DNA of 64,000 nucleotides, taken from contig CALDSD010000054.1 in the NCBI GenBank assembly GCA_937911325.1, forward strand, positions 1 through 64,000, in the 5' to 3' direction. Position numbers and translations under genes: made by a program. The notes beneath the pieces are model-generated. The model saw only the letters and a program-made list of their open reading frames with translations. It was not told the origin of the DNA and did no database searches. Every line of letters begins with the position of its first letter. Position 1 is the first letter of the stretch. Shown one piece after another: positions 43,315 through 52,526 of this stretch. The DNA is from an uncultured Neomegalonema sp. GTDB lineage: Bacteria > Pseudomonadota > Alphaproteobacteria > Rhodobacterales > Rhodobacteraceae.

Positions 43315-44598
43315 ATGCTCAAGCCGAGATACAGCTGCCTGTTCCTCGCGAACAGGGTTCCCTATCCGGCGGATCGGGGCGACAAGCTCCGCGCGCTCGC
43401 CTGGCTGCGACGGCTCTCTCTGCACTACGACGTCACTCTCCTCGCGGGCGTGGACACGGTTGAGGACTGGCGGTGGAGAGAACCGCTTGAGGACATCGCG
43501 ATGGAGGTTCGCCTGACGCCTGCCGGCGGACTGCGAGGAAAAATGCGCGGCGCGCCCCAACTGATCCAAGGCAAGCCGCTCACTCCAGCTTACTTCCGCA
43601 ACCCAGAGACCGCTCGAAAACTTCAAGAGGAAACATCCGACAAGCGGTATGATCTCGTGTTCGTCTACACGTCGGGCGCCGCGGCGTATCTCGACGATCT
43701 GAGAACGCCGCCCCGCGCGACGATCGTTGATTTCGTCGATGTCGATTCCGCGCGATGGGAAGCGCTCTCTCACGCGCAAAGCGGGCCGATGAGCTGGATT
43801 TACGCGCGCGAGGGCGCAGCGCTGAAAATCTTCGAGGCGGAGCTCGCGCGCCGAGCCGACGTCTCCCTGTTCGCGACAGAGGCCGAAGCCGCTTTGTTCT
43901 CAGCGCGCAGCGGCGTCTCTCAGGGCGTCCGCGTGCTCGGGAACGGGGTCGACGTGGCGTACTGGGGCGCCGCCGCCGAGCAGCCGTCCCCTTACGCGGA
44001 TGATAAACCAACGCTCGTCATCACCGGGTCAATGGATCAGACGCCGAATGTCGACGCCGCCCTTTGGCTGCACGACCAAGTGTTGCCGCTGATCCGGCGC
44101 GAAGAGCCGGAGACGCGGTTCGTCGTGGCGGGGGCGAGACCTGCGCCCGAGTTGACCGCCCTCGCAAGCCACATGAACGTCGTCACCGGGGACGTCGACG
44201 ACCTCAGGCCCTATCTCGGTCACGCCACGGTCGCGGCGGCGCCAATGCGCGTGGCCAGAGGCATTCAGAACAAAGTCCTGGAGGCCATGGCCGCCGGGGC
44301 GCCTCTTTTGGCGAGCCCTCAGGCGGTCTCGGGCCTCGATCTGCGAGCCGGCGATCATGTCTCGATCGCGGACGGCGCTGACGCGTTCGCCGCTGAAGCG
44401 CTTCGACTTTTGCGAAGCCCCGAAACGCGCGAGACGATTGCGAAAGCCGCTAAGGCGCATGTCGCAGAGCACTGCGATTGGGCGGGGAAGCACGCCGAGC
44501 TCGACCATCTCGCACAGACGCTTCTGGCCGGCGATGGTCCCGAAGCAGACGACGAGGCGCCAGACGCCGCGGATCCGACAAAGGTGAACGCCGACTAG
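43315..44598 (+). CDS. PEP-CTERM/exosortase-associated sugar transferase (GT4-like)
   Basis: A 427-residue GT-B glycosyltransferase of the TIGR03087 type. The N-terminus YSCLFLANRVPYPADRGDKLRALAWLRRL is diagnostic. FVDVDSARWEALS and GNGVDVAYW are conserved inner segments. The C-half has VITGSMDQTPNVDAALWL and the donor-site region MRVARGIQNKVLEAMAAGAPLLASPQAVSGL. It adds a sugar during EPS repeat-unit assembly on the cytoplasmic side. The gene follows the ATPase by 185 bases and ends 13 bases from the convergent TPR gene. Confidence 0.93.
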   Translation: MLKPRYSCLFLANRVPYPADRGDKLRALAWLRRLSLHYDVTLLAGVDTVEDWRWREPLEDIAMEVRLTPAGGLRGKMRGAPQLIQGKPLTPAYFRNPETARKLQEETSDKRYDLVFVYTSGAAAYLDDLRTPPRATIVDFVDVDSARWEALSHAQSGPMSWIYAREGAALKIFEAELARRADVSLFATEAEAALFSARSGVSQGVRVLGNGVDVAYWGAAAEQPSPYADDKPTLVITGSMDQTPNVDAALWLHDQVLPLIRREEPETRFVVAGARPAPELTALASHMNVVTGDVDDLRPYLGHATVAAAPMRVARGIQNKVLEAMAAGAPLLASPQAVSGLDLRAGDHVSIADGADAFAAEALRLLRSPETRETIAKAAKAHVAEHCDWAGKHAELDHLAQTLLAGDGPEADDEAPDAADPTKVNAD

Positions 44599-44611
44599 GC
44601 GTCGTCGCGGT

Positions 44612-47380
44612 TCACCTCAACTCCGCCAGCAGCGCCTCCGCCGCCTCGCGCGCGCCAAAGTCGGTCGCAACGTCCAGCGCCGTGCGCAGCGTCTCCACCG
44701 CCAGATCCCGGTCGCCGCTGCTCTCAAGCGCCACCGCGTAGTAAAACAGAACATCGCCGTCCGTGGGCAGTTTGGCGGCGGCCAACCGCAACAGTCGCAC
44801 CCCCCTGAGAGCTTGGCCGCCAGCGACCAGCAACCGCCCGAAGGTCGCCGCGACGCGGGGATCGCCCGGCGCGGCGCGATAGGCTCGTTCAGCGAACTCC
44901 AGGGCGCCGGGCCTTTGCAACTCGGCCAAGGTCCAAGCGTAGTTGTTCAACGCCGCCGGGGTTGGGGAACGCTGGATCGCGGCCTGCAGAACCAACGCAG
45001 CCTCTTCGAGCCGCCCGAGGCTCAACAACGCGCTTCCCTTTGCGCTCAAAGCGGCCGCGTCCTCCGGGTTCTCCGCCAACCACGCATCCATGGCTTCGAA
45101 GGCTTCCGCGTCTCGCGACGCCGCGATCCGCAACGCAAAGAGATCCAGCGCGATCGCCCCGGTCGGCGTCGTCTCCATTGCAGAGGCCAGCAAGGTCTCA
45201 GCTTCGTCGTTTCGGCCAGCCGCGCGCAGAACCGACGCCCGCAGCCGTGTCGACGCCCGGGGGTGGTGCCGGGCGAGTTTTTCACCGACGGCCAGCGCGG
45301 CGTCGATCGCGCCGACCGAAGCTTCAAGCTCCATCAGCGCGCCTGACAGATCGATGCTCCGCGGATCGGCCGCGACAGACCGCTCCAGCGTCTTTCGGGC
45401 GGCGTCGACGTCGTTTTGAGCAAGCTGCGCGCGAGCAACCAACAGAAACCCGCGACTGTCTTCCGGCAGCAGCGCGGTCACTCTGCGGGCCGCGGCGACG
45501 GCGTCAGCGCCTGCGCCCGCGGCGATCAACGCGTTCACGCCAAACACCAAGGTGTCGAGATTTTGGTCCGAGTTGACGCTCAGGCGTTTGATCGCTCGAA
45601 CGGCGTCCTCACGACGATCCGCCTGCAAGAGCATGCGGATATAGGCGCGCCCTATAAGGGCCTCTCCAGCGGCTTCAGCGAAACGTCCTTTGAGCAGCTC
45701 CACTGCGTCGTCGGGCCGCTCCGCCGCCAGATACGCTTGCGCCGAGCGAAGCGCCAACCACTCACTGGTCGGGTTGGCGCGCAGAAGGGTCTCCAAGCGC
45801 GTGATGATGCTCTCCGGCGTGTTCTCGCTCCGATCAAGCGCGTCGAGGTTGTCATGCGCCGCGACGAATTCCGGATCAATCGACAGCGCCTTCTCAAAGC
45901 TCGCACGCGCCGCGTCCGGACGGTCTTCGGCCAATTCGAGCTCGCCCATCAGTTCGAACAGCACCGGATCTTGGGGCGCCTCGGCGATGAGGGCTTCCAG
46001 CATCTCACGGGCTTCAACCAGATCTCTGCGACCCAAACGATCGAGCACGCCCAGCACCGAGTGCGCAAAGTCAGGCTCGACCGGGCGCGCAGGACGCCGC
46101 GACGTCAGATCCAGCGGCGCGCCCAACGCGGTGAGCGCGGCGCCCCCGACCCGTCCGCCGCCTCGACCCAAACTCGGTCCAGCCTCTCGGCGCATGCTCT
46201 GAAAGAGACGCCCAGCCGCCTCATAAGCGTTGCTGCGCACCAGGGCGCTGGCGAGAAGGCGACGGTCTTGCGGCTTTTGATCCCCCGGAGCCAGCGAGCC
46301 GATGACGTCCGCCGCTTCGACAGGACGCTCCGCCGCCAGCAGCAACGCTGCCAAAGCACGCCGAACCGTGACATCGTTTGGCCGCCTCTCGAGCTGCGCT
46401 TGCAGGATCTCCGCCGCACGGTCTCGTTGACCGAGGCGCTGCACGACAAACGCCTCCAACAGGAGCGCTGGCTGATAGTCCGGGTGAGTCCGGCGCAGGC
46501 GCCCCATGTCCTCCCCGGCCACGTCATTATAGCCCAAAGCGTAAGCCTGAGCCGCTGTCAGATAGTCGGCCATCGGGCTGCTTGGCGCGATCTCGACGAC
46601 GCGCAGCACATCGTCGCGCGCTTGTTCGGGTCGGTCGACCGCGAAGAGCGCCAGAGCCCGCAAGGACAGCAGCCCCACGTCCTGCGGCGACCTGTCGATC
46701 GCTTCGTCGAAGAAGGAGAGCGCCGCGACGCCGCCCTCAGCCGCCCGCCCGAGCGCGATCATTCCTTTCATCGCCCACGCCGGGGCGAAGTCAGCGTCCT
46801 GCTCCAAGAGCCGGTCCAAGCCGTCAACGGCCTCTATGACCTCGCCCTCAGCGTATGCGACGCGCGCCAGACCAAATTGGGCGCGCGGATCGCCGGGCTC
46901 GAGATCGATTGCGGCGAGAAAACTCTGACGCGCGAGCGCAAGACGGTCCTGCGCAAACTCGATCGCGCCGCGCAGGGCCAGCCGCCTTGCATCGACCGAG
47001 TCCGGCAAAGCCTGCAAAGCGGCGTCGTAGCGGCCGGCCTGCAAAAGTGCTTCCGCGCGCAAGGTCGCGGCGTCGATGGCGACCGAAGCGTCTAGTTCCT
47101 CAACGGCGAGAACCTGCGTCAGCGCGGTCTCAGCCGCCCCGAGGTCGCCCTGACGCAATCGCAGTTCACCCAAAAGCAATCGGGCCTGAACGTTGGCGGG
47201 GTCCAGATCGAGGCTCTGCAAAAGCGCCTCGACCCCGCGGTCGACGTCGCCATCCTCAAAGCGCTCGACCGCCTGCGCGTAGGCCGCTTCAGACTCAGCG
47301 CTGGCCGCCCAGGCCTCAGCCGGTTCCTCCACGGCCCAAAGACCGCCCACGATCCCAAGGATTGCCGCCAGCCGTTGCAT
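44612..47380 (-). CDS. large TPR-repeat exported protein (PEP-CTERM EPS type)
   Basis: A 922-residue protein of tandem tetratricopeptide repeats (34-residue periods with paired A/G/Y-rich helices), resembling TIGR02917, the TPR lipoprotein of PEP-CTERM EPS loci. The signal region MQRLAAILGIVGGLWAVEE ends near AWAAS. There is no lipobox Cys, so this member is probably soluble in the periplasm. The ATG at 47380 has TAAGG 6 bases upstream; a Met 20 codons earlier is less likely. It would act as a scaffold for export parts. It is on the opposite strand to the other EPS genes. Confidence 0.85.
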   Translation of the reverse strand: MQRLAAILGIVGGLWAVEEPAEAWAASAESEAAYAQAVERFEDGDVDRGVEALLQSLDLDPANVQARLLLGELRLRQGDLGAAETALTQVLAVEELDASVAIDAATLRAEALLQAGRYDAALQALPDSVDARRLALRGAIEFAQDRLALARQSFLAAIDLEPGDPRAQFGLARVAYAEGEVIEAVDGLDRLLEQDADFAPAWAMKGMIALGRAAEGGVAALSFFDEAIDRSPQDVGLLSLRALALFAVDRPEQARDDVLRVVEIAPSSPMADYLTAAQAYALGYNDVAGEDMGRLRRTHPDYQPALLLEAFVVQRLGQRDRAAEILQAQLERRPNDVTVRRALAALLLAAERPVEAADVIGSLAPGDQKPQDRRLLASALVRSNAYEAAGRLFQSMRREAGPSLGRGGGRVGGAALTALGAPLDLTSRRPARPVEPDFAHSVLGVLDRLGRRDLVEAREMLEALIAEAPQDPVLFELMGELELAEDRPDAARASFEKALSIDPEFVAAHDNLDALDRSENTPESIITRLETLLRANPTSEWLALRSAQAYLAAERPDDAVELLKGRFAEAAGEALIGRAYIRMLLQADRREDAVRAIKRLSVNSDQNLDTLVFGVNALIAAGAGADAVAAARRVTALLPEDSRGFLLVARAQLAQNDVDAARKTLERSVAADPRSIDLSGALMELEASVGAIDAALAVGEKLARHHPRASTRLRASVLRAAGRNDEAETLLASAMETTPTGAIALDLFALRIAASRDAEAFEAMDAWLAENPEDAAALSAKGSALLSLGRLEEAALVLQAAIQRSPTPAALNNYAWTLAELQRPGALEFAERAYRAAPGDPRVAATFGRLLVAGGQALRGVRLLRLAAAKLPTDGDVLFYYAVALESSGDRDLAVETLRTALDVATDFGAREAAEALLAELR

Positions 47381-47566
47381 CCGTCGCCTTACTCCGTTGC
47401 TGCGCCCATCTGTGTTCCCGGTGTCGCCGGCGGCGGTCAAAGCCGCATCGCACGACCGCGAATGTTCCTGTTGGTCCTTATTTTGCCCTATAGCGCATCC
47501 GAAACACGGAAAACCTGTTTTGGCGTCACAAGACGCCCTGCGTGATCAAAAGAAGACGTAATCGAC

Positions 47567-48379
47567 GTGACGACCCTCGCCGCCAAGATCTCGACGCTTG
47601 AAACGCTCCTTCGCTTTGCGGCGCTTCAAGTTTCGGCGGCGGTCTTCGGGATCGCGTTGCTGGCGCTGATCGCACTGTCTCATCTGTTTTGGCCCGAAAG
47701 CGCGCCGATTGATCGGTACGACGCACTGTTCATCGCCGCGGTGTTGATCCAAATCGCCCTGCTGGCCGCCAAATGGGAGACATGGGACGAGGCCAAGGTG
47801 ATCATCGTCTTTCACCTCGTCGGCACGGTCATGGAGCTCTTCAAGACGGCGGCGGGCGCATGGATCTACCCAGAGGAGAGCATTCTGAGGATTGGCCAAG
47901 TCCCGCTGTTCACCGGGTTCATGTATTCGGCGGTCGGAAGCTACATCGCGCGCAGCTGGCGCTTGTACCAGATGACGCTGGAGGGATATCCGCGGCAGCT
48001 CTACGCCGGGCTTCTTGCAGCGGCGATATACGTGAATTTCTTCGCGCATCACTATGTCTGGGACTGGCGGCTGCTGCTTTTCGCGGCCACGGTCCTCCTG
48101 TTTGGGCGGTGCTGGGCGACGATCCGCGTCGCCAACCGAAGCGCCCGCTTTCCCTTGCTGGTTCTGTTCTTGAGCGTCGGCGTGCTCATCTGGGTTGCGG
48201 AGAACATCGCCACCGCCGCGAACATCTGGCTGTACCCGTCGCAACAAAACGGATGGACGCCTGTCTCGAGCGCGAAGATCGGAAGCTGGTTCCTCCTGAT
48301 GATCATCAGCTTTGTCCTCGCCAGCACGCTGCATCACCGCACCGAGCTTTCAGATCAGGATGATCAGCCGGGCTCGTAG
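47567..48379 (+). CDS. DUF817 family membrane protein
   Basis: A 270-residue polytopic protein matching DUF817 (PF05675). It has about seven hydrophobic helices. The segment KWETWDEAKVIIVFHLVGTVMELFKTAAGAWIYPEE is the family core, and the motif FMYSAVGSYIARSWR follows. FFAHHYVWDWR has a His-His pair. Function is unknown. The GTG start at 47567 has AAGAAG upstream. It is divergent from the TPR gene with a 186-base gap, and its end overlaps the trypsin-like gene by 16 bases. Confidence 0.88.
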   Translation: MTTLAAKISTLETLLRFAALQVSAAVFGIALLALIALSHLFWPESAPIDRYDALFIAAVLIQIALLAAKWETWDEAKVIIVFHLVGTVMELFKTAAGAWIYPEESILRIGQVPLFTGFMYSAVGSYIARSWRLYQMTLEGYPRQLYAGLLAAAIYVNFFAHHYVWDWRLLLFAATVLLFGRCWATIRVANRSARFPLLVLFLSVGVLIWVAENIATAANIWLYPSQQNGWTPVSSAKIGSWFLLMIISFVLASTLHHRTELSDQDDQPGS

Positions 48380-49086
48380 CACTCGACACGCGCGAGAAAA
48401 CGGGAAGCGGCTTCGCTGAAGACCTGGCGCGACGCTACGTTCGTCCCCTCGCTCAGCTCCAGACCTTGCGCCTCCAGAAAGCGCACGACCAGCGCGGGAT
48501 CGACCGCCAGGCCGAAATCGGGGGTTTCATCCGTCGCCTCGACCGAGGCGTCGAGCGCCTGGATCGCGACGCCGACGACCCAGCCATCGTCCGAAAGCAC
48601 CGGCGCCCCGGAGTGTCCCGGCCGCACGACGCCCTCAAGTCCGATCCGGCGGCCAATCGGCGCGCGGGGATCGTACCGGGCCGTGACAACGTCTACGACG
48701 GGCGCCTCGACGCGGCCTGGATATCCGATGAGTTGCAGTTGCGCTCCCTCCTCAGGTCGGCTCGCAGCGATCCGCGCCGCGCCGTTGGCCTGTGTCGGGG
48801 TGCGAAGAAGCGCGAGATCCGCCGAGCCGTCGATCGCCCGGATTTGCGCAAAGACAGGGTCGCCGAGTTCTGGGCTCACCAGGATCGCCGCGCAGTCTGT
48901 CACGCCGTGCGCGGCCGTCAGCCAATGCCCGTCCTGGCTGACGGCGAACCCCGTGCTGATGCGATCCGCTTCCGTCCCCTCGCCGAGACGATCGATCGCA
49001 CAGGCCGAGAGCGCGAACGCCAGGCAAGCGCCAAGGGCGGCCCGCTGGGGAACTGAGCGCAGAAGTCTCGCGCCGCCGGGGGTCAT
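48364..49086 (-). CDS. trypsin-like serine protease, lipoprotein
   Basis: A 240-residue trypsin-fold protease. The signal ends in the lipobox LSACA, Cys near residue 29. The triad is visible: His in LTAAHGV, Asp in GSADLALLR and Ser in RPGHSGAPVL. The oxyanion Gly is replaced as G-H-S-G, common in DegP-like forms. There is no PDZ domain, unlike DegP. It starts 1 base after the ccmH stop and is thus the last gene of the cytochrome c maturation operon, where rhizobia carry degP. It may police periplasmic cytochrome folding. Confidence 0.88.
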   Translation of the reverse strand: MTPGGARLLRSVPQRAALGACLAFALSACAIDRLGEGTEADRISTGFAVSQDGHWLTAAHGVTDCAAILVSPELGDPVFAQIRAIDGSADLALLRTPTQANGAARIAASRPEEGAQLQLIGYPGRVEAPVVDVVTARYDPRAPIGRRIGLEGVVRPGHSGAPVLSDDGWVVGVAIQALDASVEATDETPDFGLAVDPALVVRFLEAQGLELSEGTNVASRQVFSEAASRFLARVECYEPG

Positions 49087-49087
49087 T

Positions 49088-49600
49088 CTAGTCCTTCAGC
49101 AGCGCATTGAGCCGCGCCTGCTCTTCCGGGGTCAACGGTTTCGCACCCGCCTCCATGGACGCGCCGGCGACCGAGACAACGGGCTCGGACGGAGCGCCCG
49201 GGAACCGACCGGTGCGACGAAAGTACCACCCCAACCCGATCAGCAGGGCCAGCGGGGCGGCCGCCCAAATGAAGAAGTTCTCCAGCGAGAAACGCGGCGT
49301 CAACAGCACGTAGTCGCCGTAATACTCCACCATGCGGTCTAGCACCTGCCGATCCGTGTCGCCTTCGACAAGTCGCTCACGCACCAGGCGACGCATATCC
49401 GCAGCGATATCCGCATCGCTGTCGTCGATTGATTGGTTCTGGCAAACGACGCAGCGCAGCCCTTTTGAGATCTCGCGGGCCCGCTCTTCGAGCTGGGGAT
49501 CGGACAGCATCTCTTCGGGTTCGAGCGCGAGCGACCATCCGCCGCCAAGAACAGCGCCGCACAAGACGACCGCGACCACAAGGACAAGGCGCTTCAACAT
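49088..49600 (-). CDS. ccmH: cytochrome c maturation protein CcmH
   Basis: A 170-residue CcmH, the periplasmic thiol protein that reduces apocytochrome c before haem attachment. A signal peptide is followed by GLRCVVCQNQSIDDSDADIAADMRR, with the Cys-Val-Val-Cys pair and the full family motif. A membrane helix (FFIWAAAPLALLIGLGWYF) and a short cytoplasmic tail follow. The longer fused CcmI part of E. coli CcmH is absent, and no ccmI gene is in the window. The start lies 15 bases after the ccmF stop. Confidence 0.95.
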   Translation of the reverse strand: MLKRLVLVVAVVLCGAVLGGGWSLALEPEEMLSDPQLEERAREISKGLRCVVCQNQSIDDSDADIAADMRRLVRERLVEGDTDRQVLDRMVEYYGDYVLLTPRFSLENFFIWAAAPLALLIGLGWYFRRTGRFPGAPSEPVVSVAGASMEAGAKPLTPEEQARLNALLKD

Positions 49601-49615
49601 CCTGGAACTCCGTCC

Positions 49616-51610
49616 TTACTCGGCGGGCGTCGCCGCAGCACCGGCCGCTGGCGCTTTCTTCGCCGACGGCGCGCCGACCCGATGGCGTCGATCGCTCAAG
49701 CTGATGAGACCGCCAATCGACATCGCCAAGGCGCCGAACCAAATCCAATTCACGAACGGCTTCACATAGACGGTCACCGCCCATTGCCCGTCCTCGCGAC
49801 GTTCGCCGAGATACAGATAGACGTCATCCCAAAGACCTTCGCGCAGCGCCGTTTCGGTTGTCGTCGTGCTTTGAACCGGGAAGAAACGTCTCTCCGGCGT
49901 CAGAACGCCCTCCAGGTCGCCGTCATCGAAAATCTCGAAGCGGGCGACGTCGGCGCGGTAGTTGTTGATCAAAGGACGGCGCTCGATGTCGAGGAAATGA
50001 ACGCCGTAGCCTCCCACCTCCCATCGATCGCCCGGTTTGGCGAGGCGGATCTCCTCGGTTTCCAATGCTGTGACCAGCGTGATGCCGAGAACCGACATCC
50101 CAAGCCCAGCATGGCCGAGCGTCTTGCCCCATTCCGAGCGCGGAAGCCCGACAAGGCGGCTCCAACTGTTGGCCCACGCGATCTCGCCCAGTCGGATCCG
50201 GGTCCCGACGTCCCACATGGCGCCGAGGATCAACCAGACCGCCAACGTGACGCCAAGCGGGGCCAAGAAGCCACCGCCCTTGAAGTACGCGTACGCCCCG
50301 CCGCCCAAGACAAGCGCGAGCCCGGCGGCGACAGCAAGGCGTTGCAGCACCGGGCCAAGATCGCCGCGTTTCCAGGGCAGCATGGCCCCGACAGGCAGGG
50401 CCAAAATCAGCGGCAACATCAACAACCCGAAGACCCAATCAAAGAAGGGCGCGCCCACCGTCACCGTCCGACCGAACGCTTCGTAGACCAGCGGCGCCAT
50501 GGTTCCGGCGAACACCGCGATCAACGAGACGATCAGCAGAACGTTGTTGAGCAACAGCGCGCTCTCGCGGCTGATCGGCGCAAAGACGCCTCCGGACGCC
50601 AACTGGTTGGCGCGGTGCGCGAACAGCCACAACGAGCCTCCCACGGCGATCGCGAGGATCAAGAGAATGAAGACCCCACGGCTGGGATCAGACGCGAACG
50701 CGTGGACGCTGGTCAGCACGCCGGAGCGCACGATGAATGTGCCCACAAGGCTCAGCGAGAACGCCAGGATCGCCAAAAGCACGGTCCAGCTTTTGAGCTC
50801 GCCGCGTTTCTCGACGACAATCGCCGAGTGCAAGAGCGCGGCGGCCGCCAGCCACGGCATGAAGGACGCGTTCTCAACCGGGTCCCAGAACCACCAACCG
50901 CCCCAGCCGAGCTCGTAATAGGCCCAGTACGACCCCAGCGCGATGCCGATGGTCAGAAACACCCAGGCCGCCAACGTCCAGGGGCGCACCCAGCGCGCCC
51001 ACGCCGCGTCCACACGTCCTTCGATCAACGCCGCCATGGCGAACGAAAACGCGGTCGAGAGGCCGACATAGCCGAGGTAGAGAAATGGCGGATGAAACGC
51101 GAGCCCCGGGTCCTGCAGCACAGGGTTCAGATCGGCGCCGTCCGCAGGCGTCGGAAAGAGCCGCGTAAACGGATTGGACGTGAAAAGAATAAACGCAAGA
51201 AACGCGACGCCGATCATGCCCTGAACAGCGATCGTACGCGCTTTCAGGCCGATGGGCAGGTTTCGCCCGAACCAGGCGACCATGCCGCCAAACAGCGCCA
51301 GCACCAGCACCCACAACAGCATCGAGCCTTCGTGGTTCCCCCAAACGCTGGTGAACTTGTAGATCAACGGCTGTGTCGAGTGCGAATGCTGCGCCGCCAG
51401 CGCCACCGAAAAATCCGAAGCGACGAACGCATAGGTGAGGGCCGCATAGGATATGCCGACCAAAGCGAATTGGGCTGTCGCGGCCGGTTCAGCCACGCGC
51501 ATGTAATCGGCCCAGCCTTTCTGAGCGCCGAGCAGCGGCAACGTCGACTGCACAATGGCCGCGAACAACGCGAGCACCAGGGCGAAATGTCCAAGCTCGG
51601 CGATCATCAC
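49616..51610 (-). CDS. ccmF: haem lyase subunit CcmF
   Basis: A 664-residue polytopic protein, the core of the haem-apocytochrome ligase. About 14-15 membrane helices. The tryptophan-rich WWD domain is WGGWWFWDPVENASFMPWL, near residue 230. Periplasmic His-containing loops are present, for example SVWGNHEGSMLLW, FVIRSGVLTSVHAFA. Full length for the family. It follows a phzF-type gene by 28 bases and precedes ccmH by 15 in the same operon. Confidence 0.97.
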   Translation of the reverse strand: MMIAELGHFALVLALFAAIVQSTLPLLGAQKGWADYMRVAEPAATAQFALVGISYAALTYAFVASDFSVALAAQHSHSTQPLIYKFTSVWGNHEGSMLLWVLVLALFGGMVAWFGRNLPIGLKARTIAVQGMIGVAFLAFILFTSNPFTRLFPTPADGADLNPVLQDPGLAFHPPFLYLGYVGLSTAFSFAMAALIEGRVDAAWARWVRPWTLAAWVFLTIGIALGSYWAYYELGWGGWWFWDPVENASFMPWLAAAALLHSAIVVEKRGELKSWTVLLAILAFSLSLVGTFIVRSGVLTSVHAFASDPSRGVFILLILAIAVGGSLWLFAHRANQLASGGVFAPISRESALLLNNVLLIVSLIAVFAGTMAPLVYEAFGRTVTVGAPFFDWVFGLLMLPLILALPVGAMLPWKRGDLGPVLQRLAVAAGLALVLGGGAYAYFKGGGFLAPLGVTLAVWLILGAMWDVGTRIRLGEIAWANSWSRLVGLPRSEWGKTLGHAGLGMSVLGITLVTALETEEIRLAKPGDRWEVGGYGVHFLDIERRPLINNYRADVARFEIFDDGDLEGVLTPERRFFPVQSTTTTETALREGLWDDVYLYLGERREDGQWAVTVYVKPFVNWIWFGALAMSIGGLISLSDRRHRVGAPSAKKAPAAGAAATPAE

Positions 51611-51638
51611 ACTATCCCTGTCGAACCGGATCTCTGTC

Positions 51639-52526
51639 TCAAAACGAAATCTCTCCGCGCATCACCACGACGCCTTGTCCGGCGACGCGTATGCCTTCGA
51701 TCTTATCGCGTGGGCCGTCGATGGCTACCTGTGCGACGCCGGGTCGCTCCATCCAGTGGCCCTGCTCCGCGCGAAAGCGAGGGCGCTCAAGATGGCCACG
51801 CGCCCAAAGATAGGCGGCGAGACACCCCGTGGCGGACCCTGTGAAAGGATCTTCGGGGGGTTCCGGCGGCGGCAGCAACAGACGCGAAAACGTATCGCCT
51901 TCCTTGGTGACCCCTTGCGTCGTCGCGAGAAACGGTTCGGCGAAATCGCAATCGGGTCGCTTGCGCATCGCCAGCAGCGCCGGCGCATCGAGAGCTGCTC
52001 GGCGAAGCGCCTCATGCGTCCGCAACAACGTCACACAGAACTTTGTGCCGCCGATATCGACCGTTTGCGGCGCGTCGACGATGTCAGACGCCTCGATCCC
52101 ATAGAGACCCGCGATCTTCGCGGGTTCATGCTCGCGACCAAATCGAGGCTTTGGCTGGGTCATTTCGATGAAATCCGGACCGCCGTCCTCATCGATGTCG
52201 ACGGAGATCGGGAGCACGCCCGCGCCGACCTCGAGCGTCACATCGCTTGGGGTTTTGACCAGACCGCTCTGGATCAACGCGGTGACGGTGGCCACCGTAG
52301 GATGGCCGGCCATCTTGATCTCGCCCGACGCCGTGTAGTAGCGCGCGCCGAAGTCGGCGGTCTCAGAGCGTTGAACAAACGCGCATTCGCTCAATCGCGT
52401 CTCGCGCGTGAAGGCGATGCGGTCCTTTGTCGAGATCGGGTCGGCTGCGAAAACCACGGCGCAAGGATTTCCGCCAAAACGCCTGTCCGTAAAGGCGTCG
52501 ACCCAGATCAGGCCGTGCTTGGTCAT
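51639..52526 (-). CDS. PhzF family isomerase/epimerase
   Basis: A 295-residue PhzF-fold enzyme (PF02567). The N-terminus VDAFTDRRFGGNPCAVV, the Glu in TRLSECAFVQ and ARYYTASGEIKMAGHPTVAT are the standard motifs; the C-half has EDPFTGSATGCLAAYLW. These enzymes isomerise or epimerise small acids; the substrate is unknown here. Its ATG overlaps the ccmE stop as ATGA with GGAAAG upstream, so translation is coupled. It sits between ccmE and ccmF, an unusual place for this family. It could be a passenger or could serve the periplasm-linked pathway; nothing shows which. Confidence 0.93.
   Translation of the reverse strand: MTKHGLIWVDAFTDRRFGGNPCAVVFAADPISTKDRIAFTRETRLSECAFVQRSETADFGARYYTASGEIKMAGHPTVATVTALIQSGLVKTPSDVTLEVGAGVLPISVDIDEDGGPDFIEMTQPKPRFGREHEPAKIAGLYGIEASDIVDAPQTVDIGGTKFCVTLLRTHEALRRAALDAPALLAMRKRPDCDFAEPFLATTQGVTKEGDTFSRLLLPPPEPPEDPFTGSATGCLAAYLWARGHLERPRFRAEQGHWMERPGVAQVAIDGPRDKIEGIRVAGQGVVVMRGEISF

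Noticed and set aside
45416-47095. 559-residue plus-strand frame
   Set aside because: It is antisense to the TPR gene. Long antisense frames are expected in GC-rich coding DNA; the translation is Arg/Gln-rich with no domain.
44612-47380. Repeat array that might suggest CRISPR or a DNA repeat
   Set aside because: The periodicity is that of TPR units in protein; the DNA copies are too divergent and there are no spacers.
49682-51844. 720-residue plus-strand frame
   Set aside because: Antisense to ccmF, strongly Arg/Gln/His-rich, with no known motifs; ccmF on the other strand is certain.
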